From Fulvivirgaceae bacterium JP3-4 (GTDB lineage: Bacteria > Bacteroidota > Bacteroidia > Cytophagales > Cyclobacteriaceae), in contig JARKND010000005.1 in NCBI GenBank assembly GCA_029309925.1, forward strand, positions 124,001-188,000: a stretch of 64,000 nucleotides of DNA, given 5' to 3'. Of the stretch, positions 25,818-33,230 are shown piece after piece. The translations under genes were made by a program, and so were the position numbers. Position 1 is the first letter of the stretch; every line of letters begins with the position of its first letter. The notes under the pieces are model-generated. The model searched no databases. It saw only the letters and a list, made by a program, of their open reading frames with translations, and was not told the DNA's origin.

Positions 25818-26579
25818 ATGAGGCCTTACATACTTGCGGAAAATAACTGGAAAACAGTAAAGGAAACGGACTACAAACTCGCTGTTCTTCCTTGGGGTGC
25901 TACCGAAGCACACAATTATCATTTGCCTTACGGGACGGACATCATCGAAGCCGAACAAGTTGCTGCCGAGGCGGCTCGTATTGCGTGGGACAAAGGAATA
26001 AAGCTCACTGTACTTCCCGCTATTCCGTTTGGTGTGAATACGGGCCAGTTCGATGTGAAGCTCGACATGAACATGAACCCCAGCACACAACTCGCGGTGC
26101 TGCGCGATGTGGTTGATGTATTGAATCGCCAGGGGATTTACAAGCTGATCATTTTAAACAGTCATGGCGGAAATGATTTCCGTACCATGATACGGGAACT
26201 TGGCCTTCAGTATCCGAAAATGTTTCTGTGTTCGTGCAACTGGTATCAGTCTGTTGATCAGAAAGAATTTTTTGAAAATAAAGATGACCATGCCGGTGAA
26301 ATGGAAACGAGTGTGATCATGCATCTCACACCTCACCTGGTCCGACCCCTGTCGGAGGCGGGTGACGGTGCCGCGAAAAAATTCCGCATCAGCGCCATCC
26401 GCGAAGGCTGGGCATGGGCAGAACGAAAGTGGCTGCAGGTAACAAAAGACACAGGCGTTGGTGATCCGCGCAAAGCATCCGCTGAGAAAGGACAGCGTTA
26501 CTTCAAAGCGGTGACAGAAAAGGTCGCCAACTTTTTTGCTGAAGTGGCGACCACTGACAATAATGATCTTTATTCCTGA
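25818..26579 (+). CDS. Creatininase-family metal-dependent amidohydrolase
   Basis: A 253-residue protein of the creatininase / mycofactocin MftE-like family. These are binuclear-metal hydrolases acting on amides such as creatinine, or on formamides in flavin and riboflavin-like pathways. Metal-ligand motifs are visible: GATEAHNYHLPYGTDI (residues about 28-43), NSHGGN (about 112) and DDHAGEMETS (about 155). They are complete, so an active enzyme is likely, but nothing nearby indicates the substrate. Its 3' end overlaps that of the convergent scpA gene by 10 bp. Confidence 0.85.
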   Translation: MRPYILAENNWKTVKETDYKLAVLPWGATEAHNYHLPYGTDIIEAEQVAAEAARIAWDKGIKLTVLPAIPFGVNTGQFDVKLDMNMNPSTQLAVLRDVVDVLNRQGIYKLIILNSHGGNDFRTMIRELGLQYPKMFLCSCNWYQSVDQKEFFENKDDHAGEMETSVIMHLTPHLVRPLSEAGDGAAKKFRISAIREGWAWAERKWLQVTKDTGVGDPRKASAEKGQRYFKAVTEKVANFFAEVATTDNNDLYS

Positions 26580-27358
26580 TTGACCGGGTTTGCTTCTGCA
26601 GAAGCTGTCTCCGCCTGGTGGGGCAGAACCCAGAAATTATTGTAGCCTTCTCCAACCTGGATGCTGATGTGCTGCAATGCAAGCATTTCGAGGATCGCCA
26701 GGAAGTTGAAGATAAGACCAAGTCTCGATGGATACATGTCAAGCAACTCTGTAAAAGCAATGCGTGAACGCTTGCCGAGTTCCTCCACCAAAAACTTCTT
26801 CTGACCTTCTACGGTATATGGATAGGTGATGACCTGGTGAACCGGTTTATTCTTTTCCGCTTCAAAACGCTTCATACACTTTTCGAAGACGGTCATCAGC
26901 TTAAACACAGTTACATCCTGAAGTTCAGCCTCCACGTTTGTGCTTTCAGCCAGCGCTTTCAATTCCTTCATCAGGTTTCCGCGCTTCTCTTTCATCAGCT
27001 CGTTCTCTTCCATTTTGTGGAAGTTGTCGACTACTGACTTGTACTTCTTGTATTCAAGAAGGTGTTTTACGAGCTCCTCGCGAGGGTCGATCTCATTTCC
27101 CTGCTCGTCAAGCTGCGGGCGAGGCAACAGCATCTTCGATTTGATGCGCATCAACGTTGCGGCAACCAGGATAAATTCACTGGCCACTTCAATATTCAGC
27201 GTTTCCATGTGATGCACATATTCGAGGAAATCGTTGGTGATCGTGGCGATCGGAATGTCATATATGTCGAGCTCATCGCGTTCAATAAAGAACAACAGAA
27301 GATCGAACGGACCTTCAAAAAGCGGCAGTTTTACCTCAAAATTTTCTTGTGACACCAT
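26570..27358 (-). CDS. scpA: Segregation and condensation protein A
   Basis: Kleisin subunit of the SMC-ScpAB condensin, which organises and segregates the chromosome. The 262-residue product starts MVSQENFEVKLPLFEGP, continues with the conserved FDLLLFFIERDELDIYDI and LVAATLMRIKSKMLLPRP (residues about 75-92), and has a C-terminal winged-helix-like region. The ATG at 27358 was chosen because the in-frame extension to 27370 begins with a TTG inside the likely promoter. scpB is not next to it. It is divergent from dxs with 142 bp between starts. Confidence 0.92.
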   Translation of the reverse strand: MVSQENFEVKLPLFEGPFDLLLFFIERDELDIYDIPIATITNDFLEYVHHMETLNIEVASEFILVAATLMRIKSKMLLPRPQLDEQGNEIDPREELVKHLLEYKKYKSVVDNFHKMEENELMKEKRGNLMKELKALAESTNVEAELQDVTVFKLMTVFEKCMKRFEAEKNKPVHQVITYPYTVEGQKKFLVEELGKRSRIAFTELLDMYPSRLGLIFNFLAILEMLALQHISIQVGEGYNNFWVLPHQAETASAEANPVNQE

Positions 27359-27367
27359 AGGGAGGCA

Positions 27368-27375
27368 CAAATTTA
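27368..27375 (-). promoter_or_regulatory. Candidate scpA -7 element
   Basis: TAAATTTG on the minus strand fits TAnnTTTG and ends 9 nt from the ATG at 27358, implying a very short 5' leader. No good -33 element was found. Confidence 0.35.
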
Positions 27376-27500
27376 TTTATAATCTCTCAAAATCCTTGGA
27401 GACGCAAGAAATAAGTAATTTTGTTGATTAGTGGGGCTTGGAAGCTGTCAGGAAACACTTACCTTAATTTGCTGTTTATTTAGAAATAACGGATTCGACC

Positions 27501-29423
27501 ATGCTTATTACCCCGGGTAAACTTTTAGCCCAAATCAACAGTCCTGATGACGTCAAAAAATTAGATCAGGTTCAACTGGTGCAGCTTTGCGAGGAACTGC
27601 GACAATTTATAATCGATAATGTATCTGTATACGGTGGCCATTTCGGGGCTAGCCTGGGGGTGGTTGAGCTTACCGTTGCGCTGCACTATGTTTTCAATAC
27701 GCCTAAAGATCAGCTCGTGTGGGATGTGGGGCACCAGGCGTACGGACATAAGATTCTCACCGGTAGAAAAGAAGTTTTTCACACCAACAGACTTTACAAC
27801 GGCTTGTCCGGATTCCCTAAGATGAAGGAAAGTCCTTACGATGCATTCGGTGTCGGTCATTCCTCTACATCTGTATCCGCAGCGTTGGGGATGGCGGTTG
27901 CGTCAAAGTATTACCAGGACAACGAGCGTCAGCACATTGCAGTGATTGGTGATGGTGCCATGACAGGCGGAATCGCGTTCGAAGGAATGAACCATGCAGG
28001 CGTCTCTGACACAAACCTGCTGATCATTCTCAACGACAACTGCATGTCGATCGATCCCAATGTGGGTGCGCTAAAAGATTATCTTACCGATATCACAACT
28101 TCGCGCACTTATAACAAACTGAAGGATGATGTCTGGAAATTGCTTGGTAAACTTTCAACATTTGGAAAGAGTGCACAGGAAATCGCATCGAAAGTAGAGA
28201 CTGGCATCAAGTCAACCTTGTTAAGCCAGAGTAACTTTTTCGAGTCACTCAACCTTCGCTATTTCGGACCAGTAGATGGTCACGATGTTGATCACCTTGT
28301 GACAATCCTAAACGATCTCAAGAATATAAAAGGGCCAAAAATTCTTCACTGTGTAACCGTCAAAGGGAAAGGTTATGGCCCAGCAGAAAAAGGCAACGCC
28401 ACGACATGGCATGCACCCGGAACTTTTGACAAGATCTCGGGCGAAATTCACAAGAAGGTATACGAAAGACCACAGGCGCCAAAGTATCAGGACGTGTTTG
28501 GTCATACACTGGTTGAACTCGCGAAGGCAAACGATAAGATCATGGGTATCACACCAGCGATGCCTTCAGGATCTTCGATGAACATTATGATGAAGGAGAT
28601 GCCTGACCGTGCGTTTGATGTAGGCATAGCAGAGCAGCATGCTGTGACTTTTTCGGCCGGTCTTGCCACACAGGGATTGATTCCGTTCTGTAATATTTAC
28701 AGTTCGTTCATGCAGCGCGCCTACGACCAGGTGATCCATGATGTTTGTATTCAGGATCTGCCCGTGAATTTCTGTCTCGACCGTGCTGGCTTCGCTGGCG
28801 CAGACGGACCGACACACCATGGTGCCTATGACATTTCTTATTTCCGCTGCCTGCCCAATATGATTGTTTCGGCTCCGATGAACGAGGCCGAATTGCGGAA
28901 CCTGATGTATACCGCGCAACTGCCTCGCAAAGGCGGTGCGTTCAGCATTCGTTATCCGCGGGGCCAGGGTGTGATGCCGCAGTGGAGAACACCGATGGAA
29001 GAAGTCAGGATCGGCACCGGACGCAAGATTCGCGATGGTGAAGATGTTGCGGTACTCACGATCGGGCACATAGGCAACTACGTGGTTGAGGTGGCAGAAA
29101 GACTTTCAAAGCGAAATATTGAAATCGCCCACTACGATATGCGATTCGTTAAACCGATTGATGAAGAAAGGCTTCATGAGGTTTTTGCGAGATACAGGAA
29201 AGTGATCACCGTTGAAGACGGATGTCTGCAGGGTGGTTTTGGTTCCGCTGTGCTCGAGTTCATGGCTGACAACAACTACTTCGCAGAAGTAAAACGCCTC
29301 GGAATTCCGGACCGTATTGTGGAGCATGGTGAGCAAATTGAACTGCACCGGGAATGTGGATTCGATCCCGAAGGTATTGAGAGAACGGTTGTTGAGCTGT
29401 TGGAATCTGTGACGAAAATGTAA
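27501..29423 (+). CDS. dxs: 1-deoxy-D-xylulose-5-phosphate synthase
   Basis: Thiamine-diphosphate enzyme that condenses pyruvate with glyceraldehyde 3-phosphate, the entry step of the MEP isoprenoid pathway. The 640 residues show VWDVGHQAYGHKILTGR (about 75), the ThDP/Mg motif GDGAMTGGIAFEGMN (about 150), and the pyrimidine-domain stretch DVGIAEQHAVTFSAGLA (about 373), then DRAGFAGADGPTHHG. Length is as expected. Start ATG at 27501. The stop overlaps the start of the next gene by one base, so the hydrolase downstream is probably co-translated. Confidence 0.97.
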   Translation: MLITPGKLLAQINSPDDVKKLDQVQLVQLCEELRQFIIDNVSVYGGHFGASLGVVELTVALHYVFNTPKDQLVWDVGHQAYGHKILTGRKEVFHTNRLYNGLSGFPKMKESPYDAFGVGHSSTSVSAALGMAVASKYYQDNERQHIAVIGDGAMTGGIAFEGMNHAGVSDTNLLIILNDNCMSIDPNVGALKDYLTDITTSRTYNKLKDDVWKLLGKLSTFGKSAQEIASKVETGIKSTLLSQSNFFESLNLRYFGPVDGHDVDHLVTILNDLKNIKGPKILHCVTVKGKGYGPAEKGNATTWHAPGTFDKISGEIHKKVYERPQAPKYQDVFGHTLVELAKANDKIMGITPAMPSGSSMNIMMKEMPDRAFDVGIAEQHAVTFSAGLATQGLIPFCNIYSSFMQRAYDQVIHDVCIQDLPVNFCLDRAGFAGADGPTHHGAYDISYFRCLPNMIVSAPMNEAELRNLMYTAQLPRKGGAFSIRYPRGQGVMPQWRTPMEEVRIGTGRKIRDGEDVAVLTIGHIGNYVVEVAERLSKRNIEIAHYDMRFVKPIDEERLHEVFARYRKVITVEDGCLQGGFGSAVLEFMADNNYFAEVKRLGIPDRIVEHGEQIELHRECGFDPEGIERTVVELLESVTKM

Positions 29424-30193
29424 TGACGTCCATCTACTATCGGGAATTGGGAACGGGGTTCCCTGTGGTATTGATCCACGGGTTTCCATTTACGAGTCGA
29501 ATATGGGACTCATTCGCCCAAAAACTTTCCACAGATTTTCATGTGCTTACCCCGGACTTGCCAGGCTTCGGTAATTCTGGTTTTCCTTCCGAGAAACTTT
29601 CAATCGGTTCCGTTGCATCGATTCTCATTGAATGGCTTCGTGAAAACGGTATTACAAGATCTATCGTCATTGGCCATTCGCTGGGCGGATACGTGACGTT
29701 AGCGATGGCGAGACAAGCTCCCGAATTATTTGCTGCTATTGGTCTCTTTCACTCAACCGCTTCCGCGGATTCAGACGAAAAAAAAGAATCGCGCAACAAG
29801 GTGATCGACTTCATTGATAAGAACGGAGTCGAAAAGTTTACCTCGAATTTTATCAGCCCCCTGTTCGCTGATCCGCAGCACCATTCCATCAACGACATTC
29901 GAAACATTGCGGTTCAGGCGAAGGAAGATGCTGTGAAGGCTTACACACTCGCGATGCGCGATCGGGCGGACAGCATTTCACTTTTAAGTGAAATTCATAA
30001 GCCGGTATTATTCATTGCAGGAGAAAAAGATGCTGGAATTCCGGTGGATGCGGTGAAGAAGCAGGCACATCTTAACCCGAGCAGTGAACTCCACATCCTC
30101 CCTGGCGTGGCACATATGGGTATGGTTGAGAGTGAGAATCAAACACTTGAAATCGTACGAAGATTTATTAAAAAATTTGGAGTTACTTCCTGA
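29423..30193 (+). CDS. Alpha/beta-fold hydrolase
   Basis: A 256-residue cytosolic alpha/beta hydrolase. An oxyanion-hole motif is in VVLIHGFPFTS (residue about 15). The nucleophile elbow GHSLGG places the catalytic Ser near residue 88. The acid is likely Asp in AGEKDAGIPVDA (about 212) and the base His in GVAHMGMVE (about 236). The triad is complete. Fold members include esterases, haloperoxidases and C-C hydrolases, and the substrate cannot be assigned. It is coupled to dxs by a one-base stop/start overlap, though no functional link to isoprenoid synthesis is known to me. Confidence 0.85.
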   Translation: MTSIYYRELGTGFPVVLIHGFPFTSRIWDSFAQKLSTDFHVLTPDLPGFGNSGFPSEKLSIGSVASILIEWLRENGITRSIVIGHSLGGYVTLAMARQAPELFAAIGLFHSTASADSDEKKESRNKVIDFIDKNGVEKFTSNFISPLFADPQHHSINDIRNIAVQAKEDAVKAYTLAMRDRADSISLLSEIHKPVLFIAGEKDAGIPVDAVKKQAHLNPSSELHILPGVAHMGMVESENQTLEIVRRFIKKFGVTS

Positions 30194-30317
30194 TAATTCC
30201 CTGTATTAAAAACCTCTGTGAAATTTGATTTTTAGAATTTCAGGGGAATTGTTAACTTGATCTTCGTTTTATCGATTATTCCTCCAGTGATCTGTAGGTA
30301 AAGTTAAAACAGGACCA

Positions 30318-30325
30318 TATATTTG
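30318..30325 (+). promoter_or_regulatory. Candidate -7 element for the zinc-ribbon membrane protein
   Basis: TATATTTG fits TAnnTTTG and lies 38 nt upstream of the ATG at 30364. The -33 region is poor. The rest of the 170-bp gap shows no further feature. Confidence 0.4.
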
Positions 30326-30363
30326 CTACAGTGGACAAAAAATAACCTTACCATACCCCTACC

Positions 30364-31095
30364 ATGGACTACACAACTTGGAATGAAATGGCAAAGAATA
30401 TCGCTTATGGAGCTTGGGCGATTGCCGTGTTGATCGTGATCGGTCACATAATCAGGCTGGCTACGATGAGTGATGCCAAGACGAAGTATGATTTTATCAA
30501 CAGGAGTGAGATCATGACGCTGTGGATTGCATCAATAATCCTGATTACTGGTTGTTGTTTTTTCGCCAATTCAAATGTTACGGAGTTCACCCCCCTATGG
30601 ATCTTCGTACGTGTTTTCACCACGATCTCAATGGGTATGATCGTAGGTTTGATCGTTCAGAACCTGCTAAAATTCTACTACCCGTTCTTTATCGAAAAGC
30701 GATTGAAGGAACTGCGTTATAAGCCACGGATCTCCCCGAAGACTGGTAAGGCAATGAAGCTTCTGAGCGAAGATGAAGAAGATGCTTACCTCGATGAAGG
30801 TATGCAGGCTGAAGAGAATGTATTCTCAATCGACTATGATGTATGGAAGGATGAAGAAACCGGGTACGTTAAGATTGAAAAGTATTCTGGTCATCTCCAC
30901 GCATTGCAGTGCCCTGAGTGTAACTACCAAACCTTCAAAGTTGTGCGCGAGGAAGTTTTGAAAGTAGCTACTCCTGCTGAAGAAGGCGAGTTGCTCAAGC
31001 ACTACCAGTGCGGCTACTGCGGATATAAGGCTAAGAAAGCCGTTACCCTCAGAATTTCTCAGAAATTCGAAGAATCAACTGCGGCAACTGCTTAA
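30364..31095 (+). CDS. Membrane protein with C-terminal zinc ribbon, function unknown
   Basis: A 243-residue protein with three predicted N-terminal membrane helices (about 14-33, 48-66 and 77-105), then a charged cytoplasmic linker with an acidic patch (SEDEEDAYLDEG). The C-terminal domain has two CxxC pairs (CPEC near 183 and CGYC near 217), forming a likely zinc ribbon. Topology suggests a membrane-tethered, cytoplasmic zinc-binding module. I recall similar unnamed proteins in Bacteroidota but no function. It is monocistronic, with its own promoter candidate and terminator. Confidence 0.7.
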   Translation: MDYTTWNEMAKNIAYGAWAIAVLIVIGHIIRLATMSDAKTKYDFINRSEIMTLWIASIILITGCCFFANSNVTEFTPLWIFVRVFTTISMGMIVGLIVQNLLKFYYPFFIEKRLKELRYKPRISPKTGKAMKLLSEDEEDAYLDEGMQAEENVFSIDYDVWKDEETGYVKIEKYSGHLHALQCPECNYQTFKVVREEVLKVATPAEEGELLKHYQCGYCGYKAKKAVTLRISQKFEESTAATA

Positions 31096-31116
31096 GTTCG
31101 ATCTTACTGATAAAGA

Positions 31117-31147
31117 AAAAACCCAGTTGTGAGACTGGGTTTTTTTA
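31117..31147. terminator. Bidirectional intrinsic terminator
   Basis: Stem AAAAACCCAGT / ACTGGGTTTTT, loop TGTGAG, followed by a T-run. It lies between the zinc-ribbon gene (plus) and the convergent 84-residue gene (minus). Confidence 0.88.
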
Positions 31148-31181
31148 TTGTCGTTTCGGTGAGATTGTTCTACAATTTTAG

Positions 31182-31436
31182 TCACAGAAGGTCCACAGGC
31201 AGTTTGATCTGATCAGAGTAAAACTTCATCCGGGTGTGATTGGTGTCTAGCACACTGATCTTCTCTATCGATGCCATCTTGTGGTTCACAAACACTTCGA
31301 GGTAGAAGTTGCCCAGGAGATAGAGGTTCACTTTGTAAGCATAATACCGGATCGCCATCACGAACGTTCCATTTTCATAGAGCGTGCTGATCTTCTTCTC
31401 CAGCGAAAGCTTATTAAAATCTTCCCTCCTAATCAT
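31182..31436 (-). CDS. Small hypothetical protein
   Basis: An 84-residue soluble protein beginning MIRREDFNKLSLEKKIS, mixed alpha/beta, with aromatic-rich strands in the middle (YYAYKVNLYLLGNFYLEVF) and a C-terminus ending LPVDLL. No signal peptide, metal motif or known domain recognised. Composition and frame look genuine, and it is convergent with the preceding gene across a terminator. A purine-rich AGGAGGG lies just inside the coding region rather than upstream and so is not a ribosome-binding site for this start. Confidence 0.6.
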   Translation of the reverse strand: MIRREDFNKLSLEKKISTLYENGTFVMAIRYYAYKVNLYLLGNFYLEVFVNHKMASIEKISVLDTNHTRMKFYSDQIKLPVDLL

Positions 31437-31543
31437 ATCGAAACATAGAGAAAAAATAAGGCCAATTCAATATTGACTTACTCAGCGTTTTTTTGTTTTC
31501 TATGAAACTCACCCGAACTGGACATGTACTGCTGGTTAAAATA

Positions 31544-31668
31544 ACAGTCACTAGTCACTGGTCATTAGTCATTAGGAATATCGGTCAGATTCAAACTAAT
31601 ATCAGCGAATACTCATTGGAGTTTAAAGACTCGCCCTGGTTGCTAGTGACTAATGACTAATGACTAAA
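31544..31668. repeat. Period-7 inverted-arm repeat island, type example
   Basis: The left arm (about 31544-31575) is four to five 7-mers of type tagtcac/tagtcat. The right arm (about 31641-31668) is the exact inverted form (taatgac/tagtgac). The core is about 65 bp with no repeats. The gap lies upstream of the 84-residue gene and downstream of tRNA-His, so it is expressed, if at all, only by read-through. Confidence 0.85.
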
Positions 31669-31671
31669 ATG

Positions 31672-31698
31672 AAAAAGCTTCCTTTTGGGAAGCTTTTT
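31672..31698. terminator. Intrinsic terminator downstream of tRNA-His
   Basis: Stem AAAAAGCTTCC / GGAAGCTTTTT with a 5-nt loop, 12 nt beyond the tRNA 3' end on the minus strand and rich in T on either side. Confidence 0.85.
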
Positions 31699-31709
31699 TC
31701 ATTTTTAAG

Positions 31710-31784
31710 GGTGAAAGATGGGGCTCGAACCCACGACCCCCAGAATCACAATCTGGTGCTCTAACCAACTGAGCTACATCCACC
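31710..31784 (-). tRNA. tRNA-His (GTG)
   Basis: Read on the minus strand, a full cloverleaf: D-arm (TAGCTCAGTTGGTTAGAGC), anticodon stem CCAGA / TCTGG with loop TTGTGAT (anticodon GTG), variable loop, and T-arm GTGGG-TTCGAGC-CCCAT. The extra G at position -1 facing C73, the identity mark of tRNA-His, is present. The acceptor stem has one T-T mismatch and one G-T pair. CCA is not encoded. Confidence 0.95.
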
Positions 31785-31801
31785 ATGTTCCTTACCAATA
31801 G

Positions 31802-31818
31802 TCCCGATGCTATCGGGA
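31802..31818. repeat. Short perfect hairpin upstream of tRNA-His
   Basis: TCCCGAT / ATCGGGA with a 3-nt loop, 18 bp upstream of the tRNA on its 5' side. The same stem core (CCCGAT / ATCGGG) recurs at 38934-38953 with a different loop. Function unknown; it could be a tRNA leader hairpin or a small dispersed palindrome. Confidence 0.5.
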
Positions 31819-31871
31819 TGGAAAGGGATTGCAAATTTAGGCATGCAGGCCATATTTACAACATTAAAAAT

Positions 31872-33209
31872 CTAATACCGTTCAAAAACCAGTCGCTTGC
31901 CCTTTTCAGACTCATCTAAAACGCCATTGTCATAAGCCAGATGGCCTGAAACAAAGGTTTGCGCCACCCTCGACCGGAACTGATGACCTTCAAAAGGAGA
32001 CCATCCGCATTTTGCCAGAATATTGTCTTTCTGCACGGTCCACGGCCTGTTCAAATCGACCACGACTACATCGGCATAATACCCTTCGCGGATAAAACCG
32101 CGTTTCGAAATCTGGTAAAGAATTGCGGGGTTGTGCGCCATCTTCTGAACAATTCTTTCGAGGCTGATTTTTCCCTGATGAAAGAAATCAAGCATTGCCA
32201 CGAGGCTGTGCTGCACCAACGGCCCACCGGAAGGCGCTTTGAAGTAAGTGTTATTTTTTTCTTCGATGGTATGCGGTGCGTGATCGGTTGCAATAACATC
32301 GATTCGATCATCAAGCAGCGCCTGGAAAATAGCGGCCTGGTCATTTTTAGTTTTGATAGCAGGGTTCCACTTGATGAACATTCCCTTCGTTGCGTAATCA
32401 CTGTCGTTAAACCATAAGTGATGGACGCAGGCTTCGGCAGTGATCTTCTTTTTTTCCAAAGGGATAGAATTGTCGAACAGTGCAGTCTCTTTTGCTGTTG
32501 AGATGTGCAGGATGTGCAGTCTCGTGCCGTGTTTCTTAGCCAGGGCCACAGCAAAGGATGATGAGAGATAACATCCCTCCTCGCTTCTGATCTGCGGGTG
32601 ACATTCGATCGGAACATTCTCGCCATAGCGCTCCTTAAATATCTCTGTATTCCTGCGGATGGTCGGCTCATGCTCGCAGTGCGTAGCAATGAGTGACGGG
32701 AACTTCGAGAAAAAGCCCTCCAGCGTCTTTTCGTTATCAACGAGCAGATTGCCGGTCGATGATCCCATGAAGATTTTCAATCCGCAGACGTTGTTCACAT
32801 CCGTCTTCAGAACCTCCTCGAGATTGTCGTTGGCAGCACCGATATAAAACGAATAGTTCGCCAGCGCATTCTTCGAGGCGATGTCATATTTCTGTTCTAG
32901 CAATTCATGGGTGAAGGTTGGCGGACTGGTGTTCGGCATCTCCATAAAACTAGTCACACCTCCCGCGACAGCGGCACGGGACTCTGAATAGATATTTCCT
33001 TTGTGTGTCAGACCGGGTTCGCGGAAATGCACCTGATCATCGATGGCGCCCGGAAGAAGGTGCTTGCCTTTCGCATCGATCACCGTTGCATTGCTTTCAG
33101 AGATATCAGACGCAATCTTTTCAATAAACTGTCCCCTGATCAGAACATCGCCCTGAAAGACCTTACCTTCATTGACTATATTTGCGTTCTTGATGAGAAA
33201 TTTCTTCAT
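31872..33209 (-). CDS. pyrC: Dihydroorotase
   Basis: Zinc amidohydrolase of de novo pyrimidine synthesis that interconverts carbamoyl-aspartate and dihydroorotate. The 445 residues form a TIM barrel with DDQVHFREPGLTHKG (about 57), the carboxylated-lysine segment GLKIFMGSSTGN (about 147), THCEHE (about 180), HILHIS (about 236) and the catalytic Asp in ATDHAPH (about 306). The first metal His of the usual HxH is Gln (QVH); I recall this in other Bacteroidota dihydroorotases, so it is probably a lineage trait. A related hydantoinase or allantoinase is less likely given FREPG. Confidence 0.9.
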   Translation of the reverse strand: MKKFLIKNANIVNEGKVFQGDVLIRGQFIEKIASDISESNATVIDAKGKHLLPGAIDDQVHFREPGLTHKGNIYSESRAAVAGGVTSFMEMPNTSPPTFTHELLEQKYDIASKNALANYSFYIGAANDNLEEVLKTDVNNVCGLKIFMGSSTGNLLVDNEKTLEGFFSKFPSLIATHCEHEPTIRRNTEIFKERYGENVPIECHPQIRSEEGCYLSSSFAVALAKKHGTRLHILHISTAKETALFDNSIPLEKKKITAEACVHHLWFNDSDYATKGMFIKWNPAIKTKNDQAAIFQALLDDRIDVIATDHAPHTIEEKNNTYFKAPSGGPLVQHSLVAMLDFFHQGKISLERIVQKMAHNPAILYQISKRGFIREGYYADVVVVDLNRPWTVQKDNILAKCGWSPFEGHQFRSRVAQTFVSGHLAYDNGVLDESEKGKRLVFERY

Positions 33210-33213
33210 AGGT

Positions 33214-33221
33214 CAAAAATA
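33214..33221 (-). promoter_or_regulatory. Candidate pyrC -7 element
   Basis: TATTTTTG on the minus strand fits TAnnTTTG but ends only 4 nt before the pyrC ATG, and it lies in the 21-bp gap between two divergent starts. If real, the transcript would be leaderless. No -33 match. Confidence 0.25.
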
Positions 33222-33230
33222 AGTTCTAAA

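Noticed and set aside
33003-33230. N-terminal extension of the DEAD-box helicase
   Set aside because: Runs antisense through pyrC and shows no helicase-like sequence; the Q-motif begins after 33231.
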